Below the pieces are notes generated by a model. The model saw only the letters and a program-made list of their open reading frames with translations. It was not told the DNA's origin and ran no database searches. From Candidatus Blautia faecipullorum (GTDB lineage Bacteria > Bacillota > Clostridia > Lachnospirales > Lachnospiraceae): 64,000 bases of DNA. The stretch is taken from assembly GCA_019115125.1 (NCBI GenBank), contig DXEG01000041.1, forward strand, positions 1-64,000, written 5' to 3'. Position numbers and translations under genes: made by a program. Positions 8,162-16,957 of the stretch are shown here, in pieces. Numbering within the stretch: position 1 is the stretch's first letter; every line of letters starts with the position of its first letter.

Positions 8162-8340
8162 TTTCCGTCTTTTATCTCCCTTATGGCCTTTTCAATCAGG
8201 AATACCATTGGAATAATCATCCATTCACCGCCCACAGCCAAATATCCCCGCAAATGATAAGTCACTCTTAAAGCAGCCCCCATACCCAGACATCCTATAC
8301 ATAATGCCAGCCAGTGCTTTACAATCCACCTTTCCAGCAT
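8158..8340 (-). CDS. Small membrane protein, phage
   Basis: A 60-aa protein starting MLERWIVKHWLALCIGCLGMGAALRV with one clear membrane helix and a second hydrophobic stretch around GEWMIIPMVFLIE. The ATG at 8340 follows AGGAGG by ten bases; a longer frame from 8409 overlaps the hydrolase gene and lacks a site. It lies between a cell wall hydrolase and small early genes. A holin-like role is conceivable beside a hydrolase but the position in an early operon makes this uncertain. Confidence 0.55.
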   Translation of the reverse strand: MLERWIVKHWLALCIGCLGMGAALRVTYHLRGYLAVGGEWMIIPMVFLIEKAIREIKDGK

Positions 8341-8356
8341 CCGCTTTCTCCCTCCT

Positions 8357-9001
8357 TTATCTGTAAAAACTATGACATCCCTCTGAGAACAGATATTCAG
8401 CTTGATCACTCATCCAGCACTCTTCACCATTTGCAGTAAAATACAATGCACCCTGACTCTCGTCCCATCCATCTTTCACCATCTGCAATGCATATTTGCA
8501 CTCAATACTTGGTTCGGCATCCCAATACTTTCCATCATCATCTGTAGAAGAAAACTGCCCGTCCTCAAGTACAACCTCTTCCACAGAATCAGGAAATCCA
8601 TCTGTCCATACTCTGTTTAATACCACCAGCATTACCAATGCCATTCCCTCAACTGTTTCTCCATCTGCCTCCGCCGCAGCTATTTTCATCAGCACCTGAC
8701 TATCCTCATATCCCCAATCCAGACCTCTGATCAAAGTTTTTCTTTCCTGCCCTGTACCTTGACTTGTTGTATCACTTCTCTGGTTTTCATTATCCCCGGC
8801 CTGATGATCTGTGCTGTCTGTCGGCACAAAGAAACTCAGCTCATCTGTATCCACTTTAGACATATCCATACTGACTTGCGCCGATGAACACACTGCTTTA
8901 TTCTCATCCTCCCTGATCACGGTACTAAGCTGCACAGCCAAAAACACCATTGCTGCATCCACTGCAAATACTTTAAGCTTCTTTTTCACCTCCTTATGCA
9001 C
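8357..9001 (-). CDS. SleB-like cell wall hydrolase, membrane-anchored
   Basis: A 214-aa protein with an N-terminal hydrophobic helix (VFAVDAAMVFLAVQLSTVI), a low-complexity linker of about 70 residues, then the Hydrolase_2 (SleB/CwlJ) domain: LMKIAAAEADGETVEGMALVMLVVLNRVW with the catalytic Glu, and GALYFTANG near the end. SleB enzymes are lytic transglycosylases of spore cortex or vegetative wall. The start is GTG at 9001, seven bases inside the small upstream gene. It is unusual to find this domain between phage regulatory genes and recombination genes; it may be a prophage cargo gene or act in DNA entry/lysis. Confidence 0.75.
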   Translation of the reverse strand: MHKEVKKKLKVFAVDAAMVFLAVQLSTVIREDENKAVCSSAQVSMDMSKVDTDELSFFVPTDSTDHQAGDNENQRSDTTSQGTGQERKTLIRGLDWGYEDSQVLMKIAAAEADGETVEGMALVMLVVLNRVWTDGFPDSVEEVVLEDGQFSSTDDDGKYWDAEPSIECKYALQMVKDGWDESQGALYFTANGEECWMSDQAEYLFSEGCHSFYR

Positions 9002-9149
9002 TTTTCATATCTCCCTTCTCGCGTGGCGGATTTACAAAAATTCCAAAGTCAATTTCCGGCAGCTCATCCACCGCTTTCTTCAAGTCCTCCCTGCTTTCTA
9101 TTCCATATCTCTTTTTTAACAATTCCTCCAGCCGCTCTTTTAACTCCAT
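8994..9149 (-). CDS. 51-aa conserved phage protein
   Basis: ATG at 9149 opens a 51-codon frame beginning MELKERLEELLKKRYGI and ending with ...IFVNPPREKGDMKSA. It begins with an amphipathic, charged helix and its stop overlaps the start of the SleB-like gene. Small proteins of this pattern are common in Clostridia phage early operons. It lies just after the 167-aa XRE gene. Function unknown. Confidence 0.55.
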   Translation of the reverse strand: MELKERLEELLKKRYGIESREDLKKAVDELPEIDFGIFVNPPREKGDMKSA

Positions 9150-9159
9150 CAATGTCCGA

Positions 9160-9663
9160 TCACCTTCCCCTCATTTTTACCATGGATTTCTCTGCTAACA
9201 TCCGCAGTTCTGAAATTGCTGTAGCCAGCACATCCAAAGATTTTACAATCTTCTCAAAAGTTTCCGTCTCATCCTCCGAAATCTGGCCATCTACAGCGAT
9301 ATCCAAAAGTGCTTTCTTCATATTTCGGATATTCTCATCATCCAGACTATTTAGAATTTTTACAGTTATTCCCTGCAGTCCATCCGTTTCAGTTGCCATG
9401 GGAATATATCTTCCTATCGGACACTCATTTTTGCAGTACATGTTTCTTAATTCAGGAGAATGATAGAGATCTGACATCATCAAAACTGTATCCACCGGGA
9501 CATTTTTTGTTATCCCAAGTTCATGATTTGCCAATGTTGATGTTGCAATTCCCAAAAGTTCTGCCGCACGTTCCCGGCTCCCCAACGCCTCATTGGTTTC
9601 TGCTGCCTTTTTCCTACAGGCAAAATATATATTCTCTTCTTTCTTTATACAGTCAGATTCCAT
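9160..9663 (-). CDS. XRE-type phage regulator with C-terminal Cys motif
   Basis: A 167-aa protein with an HTH at about residues 25-55 (SRERAAELLGIATSTLANHELG) and a short segment RNMYCKNECPIGR typical of a group of Firmicute phage XRE proteins. The C-terminal 80 residues are helical (ITVKILNSLDDENIRNMKKALLDIAVDG). It is the second gene of the early minus-strand transcript, after the 80-aa HTH protein, so it could act as an early regulator or antirepressor. Target unknown. Confidence 0.7.
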   Translation of the reverse strand: MESDCIKKEENIYFACRKKAAETNEALGSRERAAELLGIATSTLANHELGITKNVPVDTVLMMSDLYHSPELRNMYCKNECPIGRYIPMATETDGLQGITVKILNSLDDENIRNMKKALLDIAVDGQISEDETETFEKIVKSLDVLATAISELRMLAEKSMVKMRGR

Positions 9664-9703
9664 TTTCCAAAATCCTCCAATCCCCTATACTATTATCATG
9701 AAC

Positions 9704-9946
9704 TTACTCACCAAATTCCAAAGCCAGCGACTGAATATAATCCTTTAAATCATCTTCCGAATCAGAAATATTCAGGTAATCGCTGATTTTCTTTCTGGCA
9801 GGTGAGCAGACAACGCCACCATTTAACACGCTTGATACATAAGGTCTTTGGTATCCTAGCTCATTTGCCATGGTAGTTATATTGATATCCTTCAGAATTA
9901 CAGATATCTTTGCTTTTTTACACCATGGAGACAACTTTTTCACCAT
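9704..9946 (-). CDS. Cro-like HTH protein, first gene of phage early operon
   Basis: An 80-aa protein, mostly one HTH: DINITTMANELGYQRPYVSSVLNGG gives the helix-turn-helix. It is the first gene leftward of the divergent control region, the position of Cro in temperate phages. ATG at 9946 with AAAGGAG upstream. It is expressed from the promoter at 10042-10070, whose spacer holds the main operator. A role as Cro-type lytic regulator is inference from place and size. Confidence 0.65.
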   Translation of the reverse strand: MVKKLSPWCKKAKISVILKDINITTMANELGYQRPYVSSVLNGGVVCSPARKKISDYLNISDSEDDLKDYIQSLALEFGE

Positions 9947-10041
9947 TTGTATGCGCTCCTTTCTTTACAATTTTGTTCTGTTGCTTTAAAATACTGAGTA
10001 AGTTATTTTTGAATTTACTCACGAATTTATTTTGCATTTTT

Positions 10042-10112
10042 ATAATATCTCATAAAAATGAGTTTGTCAATAACTCATTCTCATTTTTATGCGTAAATCT
10101 ATATTTTTATGA
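10042..10112. promoter_or_regulatory. Prophage lysogeny switch: early promoter and operators
   Basis: On the minus strand TTGACA (10065-10070) and TATTAT (10042-10047) are 17 bp apart and drive the early operon. The spacer holds an inverted repeat CTCATAAAAATGAG (10049-10062). Related copies follow to the right: CTCATTTTTATG (10080-10091) and TTTTTATGAG (10103-10112). Further TGAGTAA/TTACTCA half sites occur near 9990-10020. Spacer-located and tandem operators between divergent HTH genes are the classic arrangement of a CI/Cro-type switch. The repressor is probably the product of the rightward gene at 10153. Confidence 0.7.
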
Positions 10113-10152
10113 GTAAAGCAGAACAAAACATGATCTAACTCCAGGAGGTACT

Positions 10153-10515
10153 ATGGAACACTCAAATTTCTACGAGAATTTTAAAGCTGCATGTGCCCGC
10201 AAAGGTACGAATATCTCAACAGTCCTTGAAAAAATATGCAGGGCCAGCAGTAATACGGGAAACTGGAAAAAAGGGAAATTCCCCCGTATTGATATTGCCA
10301 TGGAGATTGCCGAATATCTGCAAATCAGCACAGACGAATTGATCTATGGCTTAGGAAATGCACCATATGCAAATAAAACTCACAAATATGAGTTAGATCC
10401 TGAATGGATTGAAATTATAGACCGCATACCTGAAAACCGTCAGCAGATGTGCAAAGACTTCCTCCGTACCCATATGATTATCCCTGAAAAGTACACAGAG
10501 GAGAAGAAAGCGTAA
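10153..10515 (+). CDS. Prophage repressor, Cro/CI-type HTH
   Basis: A 120-aa protein with an N-terminal HTH: NISTVLEKICRASSNTGNWKKGKFPRIDIAMEIAEYL gives the DNA-binding helices, and ISTDELIYGLG is the usual end of the domain. The C-terminal 40 residues have WIEIIDRIPENRQQMCKDFL. AGGAGG precedes the ATG at 10153. It is transcribed away from the early operon, toward the recombinase, as expected of a lysogeny-maintaining repressor. It lacks a self-cleavage domain, so induction must be by another route. Confidence 0.7.
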   Translation: MEHSNFYENFKAACARKGTNISTVLEKICRASSNTGNWKKGKFPRIDIAMEIAEYLQISTDELIYGLGNAPYANKTHKYELDPEWIEIIDRIPENRQQMCKDFLRTHMIIPEKYTEEKKA

Positions 10516-10580
10516 TATCAGCCCAATACTTTGAATGGTTTGTAAGTCAGAAACAAAATAATGACTAGGGAGGATTTGAT

Positions 10581-10742
10581 ATGTCAGAAACTAATATGAA
10601 ACCGCAGGAAGCGGTTATTTCCAAAGAAGATGCGTTTATCCAGGAACTCCAGCAGCTCCTTGCCTGCTATCAGCTTGCCGACAACAATGATAGAAAACTT
10701 GTCTGGTCTGTTCTTAACAAATATGTACCAGAAATAATCTGA
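10581..10742 (+). CDS. 53-aa hypothetical prophage protein
   Basis: ATG at 10581 follows AGGGAGG and opens a 53-codon frame with a helical core (DAFIQELQQLLACYQLADNNDR). It lies between the repressor and the recombinase and is followed by a terminator-like hairpin, so it closes the repressor transcript. Small helical proteins at this place in phages can be excision or antirepressor factors, but no motif supports that here. Confidence 0.5.
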   Translation: MSETNMKPQEAVISKEDAFIQELQQLLACYQLADNNDRKLVWSVLNKYVPEII

Positions 10743-10746
10743 GGAC

Positions 10747-10769
10747 AGCCCCATTCAGGGGCTTTTCTT
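10747..10769 (+). terminator. Rho-independent terminator
   Basis: AGCCCC (10747-10752) and GGGGCT (10758-10763) form a six-pair GC-rich stem with an ATTCA loop followed by TTTCTTT. It stands right after the 53-aa gene and before the recombinase. Confidence 0.6.
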
Positions 10770-10790
10770 TGTGTGAAAGGAAAATCTGTC

Positions 10791-12530
10791 ATGAGAAAAA
10801 AGAACATGATATCAAACCAAAACACCACTTCCAGCAAACACCCTAAAGTAGCCATCTATCTCCGTGTATCGACCACTTATCAGGTTGACCGGGATTCTCT
10901 TCCCATGCAAAAGCAGGATCTTATTGCATACTGCTCCCTGATCTTGGGAACAGATAATTATGAAATTTTTGAAGATGCGGGATATTCTGGAAAAAATACA
11001 GCCCGCCCAGCTTTCCAGGAAATGATGAACCGGATCAGGAAAGGTGAGTTCACACACCTTCTTGTCTGGAAAATTGACCGTATTTCCAGAAATCTCCTTA
11101 ATTTTGCGGAAATGTATGAAGAGCTGCAAAACCTCAGAGTCACCTTCGTAAGTAAAAATGAGCAATTCGATACATCTACCGCAATCGGTGAAGCTATGCT
11201 CAAAATCATCCTTGTATTTGCGGAATTAGAGCGCAATATGACATCAGAGCGTGTCACCGCAACTATGATCTCCAGGGCAAACAATGGATTATGGAACGGT
11301 GGCCGTATTCCTTTTGGATATAACTATGATCCCAATACCAAACAATTCTCCATCAATGAAGAAGAGGCTGCTATCTGCCGTATAATAAAAGATGATTACC
11401 TTGCCAATAAATCCCTTATTAATACTACCAAACTCTTAAATGCGTCCGGTTACCATACCAGATCCGGCGCTGAATGGAACCCAGTATCAATTTGGAAAAT
11501 CATATCCAGTCCTTTTCATGCCGGCATATACAGGTATAACCGATATAAAGGCACTGATCACCGTTCCATTAACCCTAAAGAAGAGTGGATACTGATTCCA
11601 GATCACCATCCAGCCATTTTTACCCAGGAAGAACATGAAAAGATGCTGTCTATATTGGACACAAATTCTCGACAGCGAAATATGATTGGAAAGCAACGGC
11701 GCCCCAAACATATCCATCTCTTCTCCGATATCTCTTATTGCGGGAAATGCGGCTGCAAAATGACTTCCACTCCGGGGCGGAAATATTCTGATGGTTACCG
11801 AACATCCATTTATACCTGCCCCCAGAAAAGAAAAAAGCAGGATTGTGATAATCCCGCTGTAACTGATATTATTATTGGAGAATTTGCGATAAATTACATA
11901 TTGAACATGCTTCACGCCAAACATACATTCTCATCCCTTAATTCACCAGAAGAACTGCAGAAGGTTCTTTTGAAGGGATCCAATTTTTCAGAAATAGAGT
12001 ATATTGCACAAGACGGCCTTAATGAATTTTTCAATCTTCTCTCCTGCTATGCTTCTGATAATTCCTATACCTTCACCGCCAAAAAACGCAGGAAGAAAAA
12101 AGCACCTGTCAGCCCAGAAATTCAGGCTTTACGAAAAGAAAAAGAAAAACAGGAACGAGCATTACATAGACTTCAAGATTTATACCTTTATGCTGCTGCT
12201 CCAATGTCACAAAAAGATTTCATCCAGCACAAGACTCAGATTACCAATAAAATTGAGGAAATTAATGGACAGCTCGGTATGACTTCTAAAGATGTCAATA
12301 CCACCATCTCGGATGAAGAATTTATACAGATGGCCAGCCACCTCCTTATCCAAAGAGAGCTACAAGATAAGCAGTATATATATTTCCGTAACTTTGCTGT
12401 AAATATTGCTCCTGAAATCCTCAAAAGCTATATAGACACTATTTTCGATACAATCTATTTGAAAGATGGGAAAATAACCTCTATCACCTTCAAAAATGGT
12501 CTCACCCATAAATTCATCTATAAACATTAA
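10791..12530 (+). CDS. Large serine recombinase, prophage integrase
   Basis: A 579-aa protein from ATG 10791 (AAGGA upstream; a GTG at 10773 is less likely). The N-terminal resolvase domain starts VAIYLRVSTTYQ, where the Ser is the nucleophile, followed by HLLVWKIDRISRNLLNF and VFAELERNMTSERV. The recombinase domain (IPFGYNYDPNTK, ...IISSPFHAGIYRYNRY) follows, then a zinc ribbon with CGKCGCKM and CPQKRKKQDC, and a Lys/Glu coiled coil near residues 440-480. Large serine recombinases integrate phage DNA between short att sites. The gene lies at the prophage end next to queA, as is usual. The att core cannot be defined because the other end is outside the window. Confidence 0.9.
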   Translation: MRKKNMISNQNTTSSKHPKVAIYLRVSTTYQVDRDSLPMQKQDLIAYCSLILGTDNYEIFEDAGYSGKNTARPAFQEMMNRIRKGEFTHLLVWKIDRISRNLLNFAEMYEELQNLRVTFVSKNEQFDTSTAIGEAMLKIILVFAELERNMTSERVTATMISRANNGLWNGGRIPFGYNYDPNTKQFSINEEEAAICRIIKDDYLANKSLINTTKLLNASGYHTRSGAEWNPVSIWKIISSPFHAGIYRYNRYKGTDHRSINPKEEWILIPDHHPAIFTQEEHEKMLSILDTNSRQRNMIGKQRRPKHIHLFSDISYCGKCGCKMTSTPGRKYSDGYRTSIYTCPQKRKKQDCDNPAVTDIIIGEFAINYILNMLHAKHTFSSLNSPEELQKVLLKGSNFSEIEYIAQDGLNEFFNLLSCYASDNSYTFTAKKRRKKKAPVSPEIQALRKEKEKQERALHRLQDLYLYAAAPMSQKDFIQHKTQITNKIEEINGQLGMTSKDVNTTISDEEFIQMASHLLIQRELQDKQYIYFRNFAVNIAPEILKSYIDTIFDTIYLKDGKITSITFKNGLTHKFIYKH

Positions 12531-12559
12531 ATAATAAGTAAAATAGAATTTTTTTAGAG

Positions 12560-12591
12560 AAAAAGGTAGGGAATTCGCTCCCTACCTTTTT
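12560..12591. terminator. Bidirectional terminator at prophage/queA junction
   Basis: A 13-bp perfect inverted repeat (12560-12572 and 12579-12591) with A-run on one side and T-run on the other, loop ATTCGC. It can end the recombinase transcript rightward and the queA operon leftward. The prophage attachment site must lie nearby between 12,531 and 12,643. Confidence 0.75.
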
Positions 12592-12643
12592 CAGATGAAT
12601 AATCATAATTTTTAATTTCATTAGCAAAAATAGAAAAATGATG

Positions 12644-13669
12644 TTATTCGATAAACATGGCATCCCCAAAAGAAAAGAAACGATATCTTTCCTTTACGGC
12701 TTCTTCGTATGCCGCCATGATCCTGTCCTTACCCGCGAGAGCGGACACCAGCATCATCAGCGTAGATTCCGGAAGATGGAAATTTGTGATCAGTCCGTCG
12801 ATCATTTTGAAACGGTAGCCCGGATAAATAAAAATATCTGTCCATCCGCTTCCCGCACGGAGAACTCCGTCCTCCCCCGCCGCGGATTCCAGGGTGCGGC
12901 AGCTTGTAGTGCCTACGGGGATCACCCTGCCGCCCTGCCGCTTCGTATCATTGATCAGCTCCGCCTGATCCTTCTCCACCACATAAAACTCAGAATGCAT
13001 ATGATGCTGCTCCACATCATCCACCTTCACCGGACGGAAGGTTCCAAGGCCTACATGCAGAGTTACGTGAGCGATCTTCACTCCCTTTTCCCGCACCTTT
13101 GACAAAAGCTCCTCCGTAAAATGAAGTCCGGCGGTAGGCGCCGCCGCAGAACCGTCGTTCTTCGCGTATACCGTCTGGTATCTGTTTTTATCCTTTAATT
13201 TGTGGGTAATATACGGAGGAAGAGGCATCTCCCCAAGCTGATCAAGAATCTCCTCGAAAATCCCGCCATAATGAAACTGGATCAGGCGGTTTCCCTCATC
13301 AACGATATCCAGGATCTCACCCTTCAATATTCCGTCTCCAAAAGTGATCTTTGCTCCCGGACGTGCCTTTTTCCCGGGTTTTACCAGGCACTCCCAGATA
13401 TCGTTTTCCTTTCTCTTCAGAAGCAGGATTTCTATAAGCGCTCCTGTCTCTTCCTTATGGCCGTATAAACGGGCCGGGATCACTCTGGTATCGTTGATGA
13501 CCAGACAGTCGCCTTTATGAAGATAATCCAGAATGTCTGTAAAATGCCTGTGTTCCACAGCTCCGTCCTTCATAGAAAGATGAAGAAGCCTGGAGGAGCT
13601 TCTGTCCTCCAGGGGATCCTGCGCGATCAGTTCCTTTGGAAGATCGTAATAAAAGTCTGATGTTCTCAT
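12644..13669 (-). CDS. queA: S-adenosylmethionine:tRNA ribosyltransferase-isomerase
   Basis: A 341-aa QueA. It transfers the ribosyl part of AdoMet to 7-aminomethyl-7-deazaguanine in tRNA, giving epoxyqueuosine. Recognised by [22 protein letters not shown] at the N-terminus, [30 protein letters not shown] and [25 protein letters not shown] (given as separate conserved blocks). The stop is about 110 bp from the prophage recombinase gene and is intact. It is separated by only three bases from trmD, so it belongs to the rimM-trmD transcript. In many relatives rplS would be at this place. Confidence 0.95.
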   Translation of the reverse strand: MRTSDFYYDLPKELIAQDPLEDRSSSRLLHLSMKDGAVEHRHFTDILDYLHKGDCLVINDTRVIPARLYGHKEETGALIEILLLKRKENDIWECLVKPGKKARPGAKITFGDGILKGEILDIVDEGNRLIQFHYGGIFEEILDQLGEMPLPPYITHKLKDKNRYQTVYAKNDGSAAAPTAGLHFTEELLSKVREKGVKIAHVTLHVGLGTFRPVKVDDVEQHHMHSEFYVVEKDQAELINDTKRQGGRVIPVGTTSCRTLESAAGEDGVLRAGSGWTDIFIYPGYRFKMIDGLITNFHLPESTLMMLVSALAGKDRIMAAYEEAVKERYRFFSFGDAMFIE

Positions 13670-13672
13670 AAA

Positions 13673-14428
13673 TTACTCCTTACCTGTCTCTGCCTTCCAT
13701 TCTTTTCGCCACTGACGTATCTGATTCCATTCCTTGTTGGTGATATCCGCCGTTTTCAGGAGATCCGGCCTGCGCCTCGCGGTACGCATCAGGGACTGCT
13801 CCCGCCGCCATGCCTCAATATTGGCATGATGCCCGGAAAGAAGCACCGGCGGAACCTTTTTTTCGTGCCATTCCTCCGGCCTGCTGTACTGGGGATATTC
13901 CAGCAGTCCTCCCGCAAAGGATTCCGTCTCGCCGGATTCCTGATTGCTCAAAACTCCCGGCACCATGCGCGACACCGCATCCATTACCACCATAGCCGGA
14001 AGCTCGCCTCCTGTCAGAACATAATCGCCGATCGAAACATAATCTGTTACGATCTCCTCCAGGACGCGCTCGTCAATTCCCTCATAATGCCCGCAGAGAA
14101 AAACAAGATCCTGCTCTTTCGCGAAGGATCTGGCCATCTCCTGATGAAACACCTTCCCCTGAGGCGTCAGATAGACTACCCTGGGCTTATAGCCGATTTT
14201 TTTCTCCACCGATTCATAGGCCAGATAGACGGGCTCCGCCTGCATCAGCATCCCGGCGCCTCCGCCGTAGGGATAATCGTCAACCTTCTGGTGCTTATTG
14301 AACGCATAGTCCCGGATATTCACCGCCTGTACCGAAAGATATCCTCCGGCAATGGCGCGTCCGATGATACTGGTATTCATTCCCTGCCGGATCATTTCCG
14401 GAAAGAGTGTCAGCACATGAAAATTCAT
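13673..14428 (-). CDS. trmD: tRNA (guanine37-N1)-methyltransferase
   Basis: A 251-aa SPOUT methyltransferase that makes m1G37 in tRNA and prevents frameshifting. The start MNFHVLTLFPEM at 14428 overlaps the rimM stop (ATGA), which rules out a longer upstream start. Motifs: DDYPYGGGAGMLMQAEP, the knot-forming FLCGHYEGIDERV and SIGDYVLTGGELPAMV. The C-terminus RPDLLKTADITNKEW is the tRNA-binding tail. Clustered with rimM, the KH protein and rpsP as in most Firmicutes. Confidence 0.95.
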   Translation of the reverse strand: MNFHVLTLFPEMIRQGMNTSIIGRAIAGGYLSVQAVNIRDYAFNKHQKVDDYPYGGGAGMLMQAEPVYLAYESVEKKIGYKPRVVYLTPQGKVFHQEMARSFAKEQDLVFLCGHYEGIDERVLEEIVTDYVSIGDYVLTGGELPAMVVMDAVSRMVPGVLSNQESGETESFAGGLLEYPQYSRPEEWHEKKVPPVLLSGHHANIEAWRREQSLMRTARRRPDLLKTADITNKEWNQIRQWRKEWKAETGKE

Positions 14429-14934
14429 GATATCAGCCCTTTCATCAAATGTACTGTCATGGTGCCGGTTTCCAGATCCACATCCCGGATACACTCATGG
14501 ATGGCCGGAAGCAGAACCTCCCCGTGCTCTATGGAATCAATTACATATACGTCATTCGCTCCGGTTTCCATAACGTTTTTCAGCGTACCGAATTCTGTTC
14601 CATCCTCCAGAACCACCTTCATTCCCAGAAGATCCGCAATATAATACTCATCCTCGCCCAGCTCCTGTCCCTCCTCGCGGGGAATCCAGAGACTGCAGCC
14701 TTTATATTTTTCAATGTCGTTTATGTTGTCCACACCCTCAAACTTCAGGATCGCCAGGTTTTTAAAAAACTTCACGCGGCTGATCACCAGCCTCCTAAGC
14801 TCTTTTCCTGTATCGAGAAGCACATATTCCAGCTCCAGAAAGCGTTCCGCGTCATCTGTCGTTGGAAACACCTTCACTTCTCCCCTGACTCCGTGAGTCG
14901 TGGTGATCACGCCGACCTTTAATAAATCTTCCAT
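14425..14934 (-). CDS. rimM: 16S rRNA processing protein RimM
   Basis: A 169-aa ribosome maturation factor acting on the 30S head, binding S19. Start at 14934 (MEDLLKVGVITTTHGVRGEV) has AGGAG eight bases upstream; the Met at 14952 has no ribosome site. The N-terminal beta-barrel carries THGVRGEVKVFPTTDDAERF, and the C-terminal PRC-barrel has YYIADLLGMKVVLEDG and DVYVIDS. Translationally coupled to trmD. Confidence 0.93.
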   Translation of the reverse strand: MEDLLKVGVITTTHGVRGEVKVFPTTDDAERFLELEYVLLDTGKELRRLVISRVKFFKNLAILKFEGVDNINDIEKYKGCSLWIPREEGQELGEDEYYIADLLGMKVVLEDGTEFGTLKNVMETGANDVYVIDSIEHGEVLLPAIHECIRDVDLETGTMTVHLMKGLIS

Positions 14935-14990
14935 ATATTTTACTCCTGCCATAAAGAAGGAGCCATGTTTCCACAGCTCCTGCCCTTTTG

Positions 14991-15221
14991 TTATTGCAGA
15001 ATATCTACAATTACCTTTTTACTGCTTTTTGAAGAAGCGGCTTTTACAACAGTGCGGATTGCCTTGGCGATCCTGCCCTGTCTGCCGATGACCTTGCCCA
15101 TGTCGGCAGGGCCTACTTTCAGTTCGATGATCACTGCATCTTCTTTTTCTTTTTCGGTAACAACCACCTCATCCGGATGATCTACAAGAGATTTTGCAAT
15201 TACTTCCACTAATTCTTTCAT
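14991..15221 (-). CDS. khpA: KH-domain RNA-binding protein
   Basis: A 76-aa single KH domain protein with the GxxG loop in KVIGRQGRIAKAIRTVV. KhpA (YlqC) forms a complex with KhpB/Jag and binds many RNAs in Firmicutes, linked to cell division and small-RNA regulation. ATG at 15221 preceded by GGAGG. Located between rpsP and rimM as in relatives. Confidence 0.9.
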   Translation of the reverse strand: MKELVEVIAKSLVDHPDEVVVTEKEKEDAVIIELKVGPADMGKVIGRQGRIAKAIRTVVKAASSKSSKKVIVDILQ

Positions 15222-15315
15222 CACATACCTCCCTGCCCAGCCTCTGTGAGGCTTTCAAGATACCACTTCCGCACGGAAGCTGTCTTCACAGAAAGAAATA
15301 CCCTCCAGGTATCTC

Positions 15316-15561
15316 TTATTTCTCGATTCCGGCAATTTTGAAGATTTTAGCAACGACCTCTGTAGGCTGAGCGCCTGCCGCAAGCCATTTCTTCGCGGCT
15401 TCCTCGTCTACTTTGTATGCGCTCGGCTCAAGGTTCGGATCATAGGTTCCGATCTCCTCGATGCACTTTCCGTCACGTTTGCAGCGGGAATCTGCTACAA
15501 CGATTCTATAGAAAGGTGCTTTCTTCTGTCCCATTCTTCTTAATCTGATCTTAACTGCCAT
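15316..15561 (-). CDS. rpsP: 30S ribosomal protein bS16
   Basis: An 81-aa protein starting [26 protein letters not shown], the conserved bS16 N-terminus, and [15 protein letters not shown] later. bS16 stabilises 16S rRNA during 30S assembly. It follows ffh in the operon. Confidence 0.96.
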   Translation of the reverse strand: MAVKIRLRRMGQKKAPFYRIVVADSRCKRDGKCIEEIGTYDPNLEPSAYKVDEEAAKKWLAAGAQPTEVVAKIFKIAGIEK

Positions 15562-15607
15562 TGTTTCTTTTCCTCCATTTATTTCTTTTCTGTTTATTTG
15601 GATTTAT

Positions 15608-16954
15608 TTAAAAGGGGAGCTTAAAGCCGCCTCTTTTACCTGCTTTACCGCCCATCATACCAGGCATCTGCTTCATCATTTTCTTGCTCTGCTCAAACTG
15701 CTTTACCAGACGGTTGACTTCCGCGATATCCACGCCGGCGCCTTTCGCGATGCGGCTTTTCCTGGAGACATTCAGAATTCCCGGATTGCTCCGCTCCTGG
15801 GCCGTCATGGAAAGAATGATGGCCTTGGTACGCTCCAGAGCGCTTTCATCGATCATACTCTCGATATCCTTCATCTTGCCTCCGATGCCCGGAAGCATGT
15901 TCAGGATACTGCCGATGCCGCCCATCTTGTTCATCTGCTCCATACTGGTCAGATAATCGTTAAAGTCAAAATCCATCTTTTTCAGTTTTTTCTGCATCTC
16001 CGCAGCCTGATCCTGGTCAAAGGCCGCTTCCGCCTTCTCAATAAGGCTCATCACATCGCCCATTCCCAGAATCCGGGAAGCCATCCTTTCCGGATAAAAC
16101 TGTTCCAGATCCGAAAGCTTCTCACCCATTCCCACATAAAGAATCGGCTTTCCGGTCACCGCCTTGATCGAAAGGGCAGCGCCGCCCCGGGTATCTCCGT
16201 CCATTTTTGTAAGGATCACTCCGTCGATCCCGACTTTATCAGTAAAGGTCTTGGCCACGTTTACCGCGTCCTGTCCGGTCATGGCGTCCACAATCAAAAG
16301 GGTGGAATCCACCCGGATGTTTGCCTTGATATCCGCAAGCTCCTGCATCATATCTTCATCCACATGAAGACGTCCCGCCGTATCCAGAAGGACCACATTC
16401 TGCTGATGGGATTTCGCGTGCTCCACGGCTGCCTTCGCAATATTCACCGGACTCTGCTTATCTCCCATGGAAAAAACTTCCACACCCTGCTTTTCTCCGT
16501 TTACCTGAAGCTGAGTGATCGCCGCGGGACGGTATACGTCGCAGGCCACCAGAAGCGGCCGCTTGCCTTTGGATTTCAACTGACCCGCCAGTTTGGCTAC
16601 CGTGGTCGTTTTTCCTGCTCCCTGAAGACCGGCCATCATCAGAACGGTAATGTCGTTGCCCGGTTTTATGGGAAGCTCTGTAGTCTCGCTGCCCATCAGG
16701 CTGACCAGCTCTTCATTGACGATCTTTATCACCATCTGTCCCGGATTCAGACCGCTCATCACATCCTGGCCTACCGCGCGTTCCTGGACCGCCTTCGTAA
16801 ACTGTTTTACTACCTTGAAGTTTACGTCCGCTTCCAGAAGCGCCATCTTGACTTCCTTGAGGGCGGTCTTTACATCCTCCTCTGTCAGACGGCCTTTGCT
16901 TCTGAGCTTCTTAAATACATTCTGCAGTTTTTCCGTCAAGCTTTCAAACGCCAT
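15608..16954 (-). CDS. ffh: Signal recognition particle protein Ffh
   Basis: A 448-aa SRP54 GTPase. NG domain: GLQGAGKTTTVAKLAG (G1), LLDTAGRLHVDEDM (G3) and TKMDGDTRGGAALS (G4). The Met-rich M domain near the C-terminus (MMKQMPGMMGGKAG) binds signal sequences and 4.5S/6S RNA. It pairs with FtsY at the membrane, encoded at 34.4 kb. It is coupled to ylxM upstream, whose promoter lies in the satellite att site. Confidence 0.96.
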   Translation of the reverse strand: MAFESLTEKLQNVFKKLRSKGRLTEEDVKTALKEVKMALLEADVNFKVVKQFTKAVQERAVGQDVMSGLNPGQMVIKIVNEELVSLMGSETTELPIKPGNDITVLMMAGLQGAGKTTTVAKLAGQLKSKGKRPLLVACDVYRPAAITQLQVNGEKQGVEVFSMGDKQSPVNIAKAAVEHAKSHQQNVVLLDTAGRLHVDEDMMQELADIKANIRVDSTLLIVDAMTGQDAVNVAKTFTDKVGIDGVILTKMDGDTRGGAALSIKAVTGKPILYVGMGEKLSDLEQFYPERMASRILGMGDVMSLIEKAEAAFDQDQAAEMQKKLKKMDFDFNDYLTSMEQMNKMGGIGSILNMLPGIGGKMKDIESMIDESALERTKAIILSMTAQERSNPGILNVSRKSRIAKGAGVDIAEVNRLVKQFEQSKKMMKQMPGMMGGKAGKRGGFKLPF

Positions 16955-16957
16955 TCT

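Noticed and set aside
12531-12643. Attempt to define the prophage att core beside queA
   Set aside because: Serine recombinase cores are very short and the other prophage end is outside the window, so any choice would be a guess.
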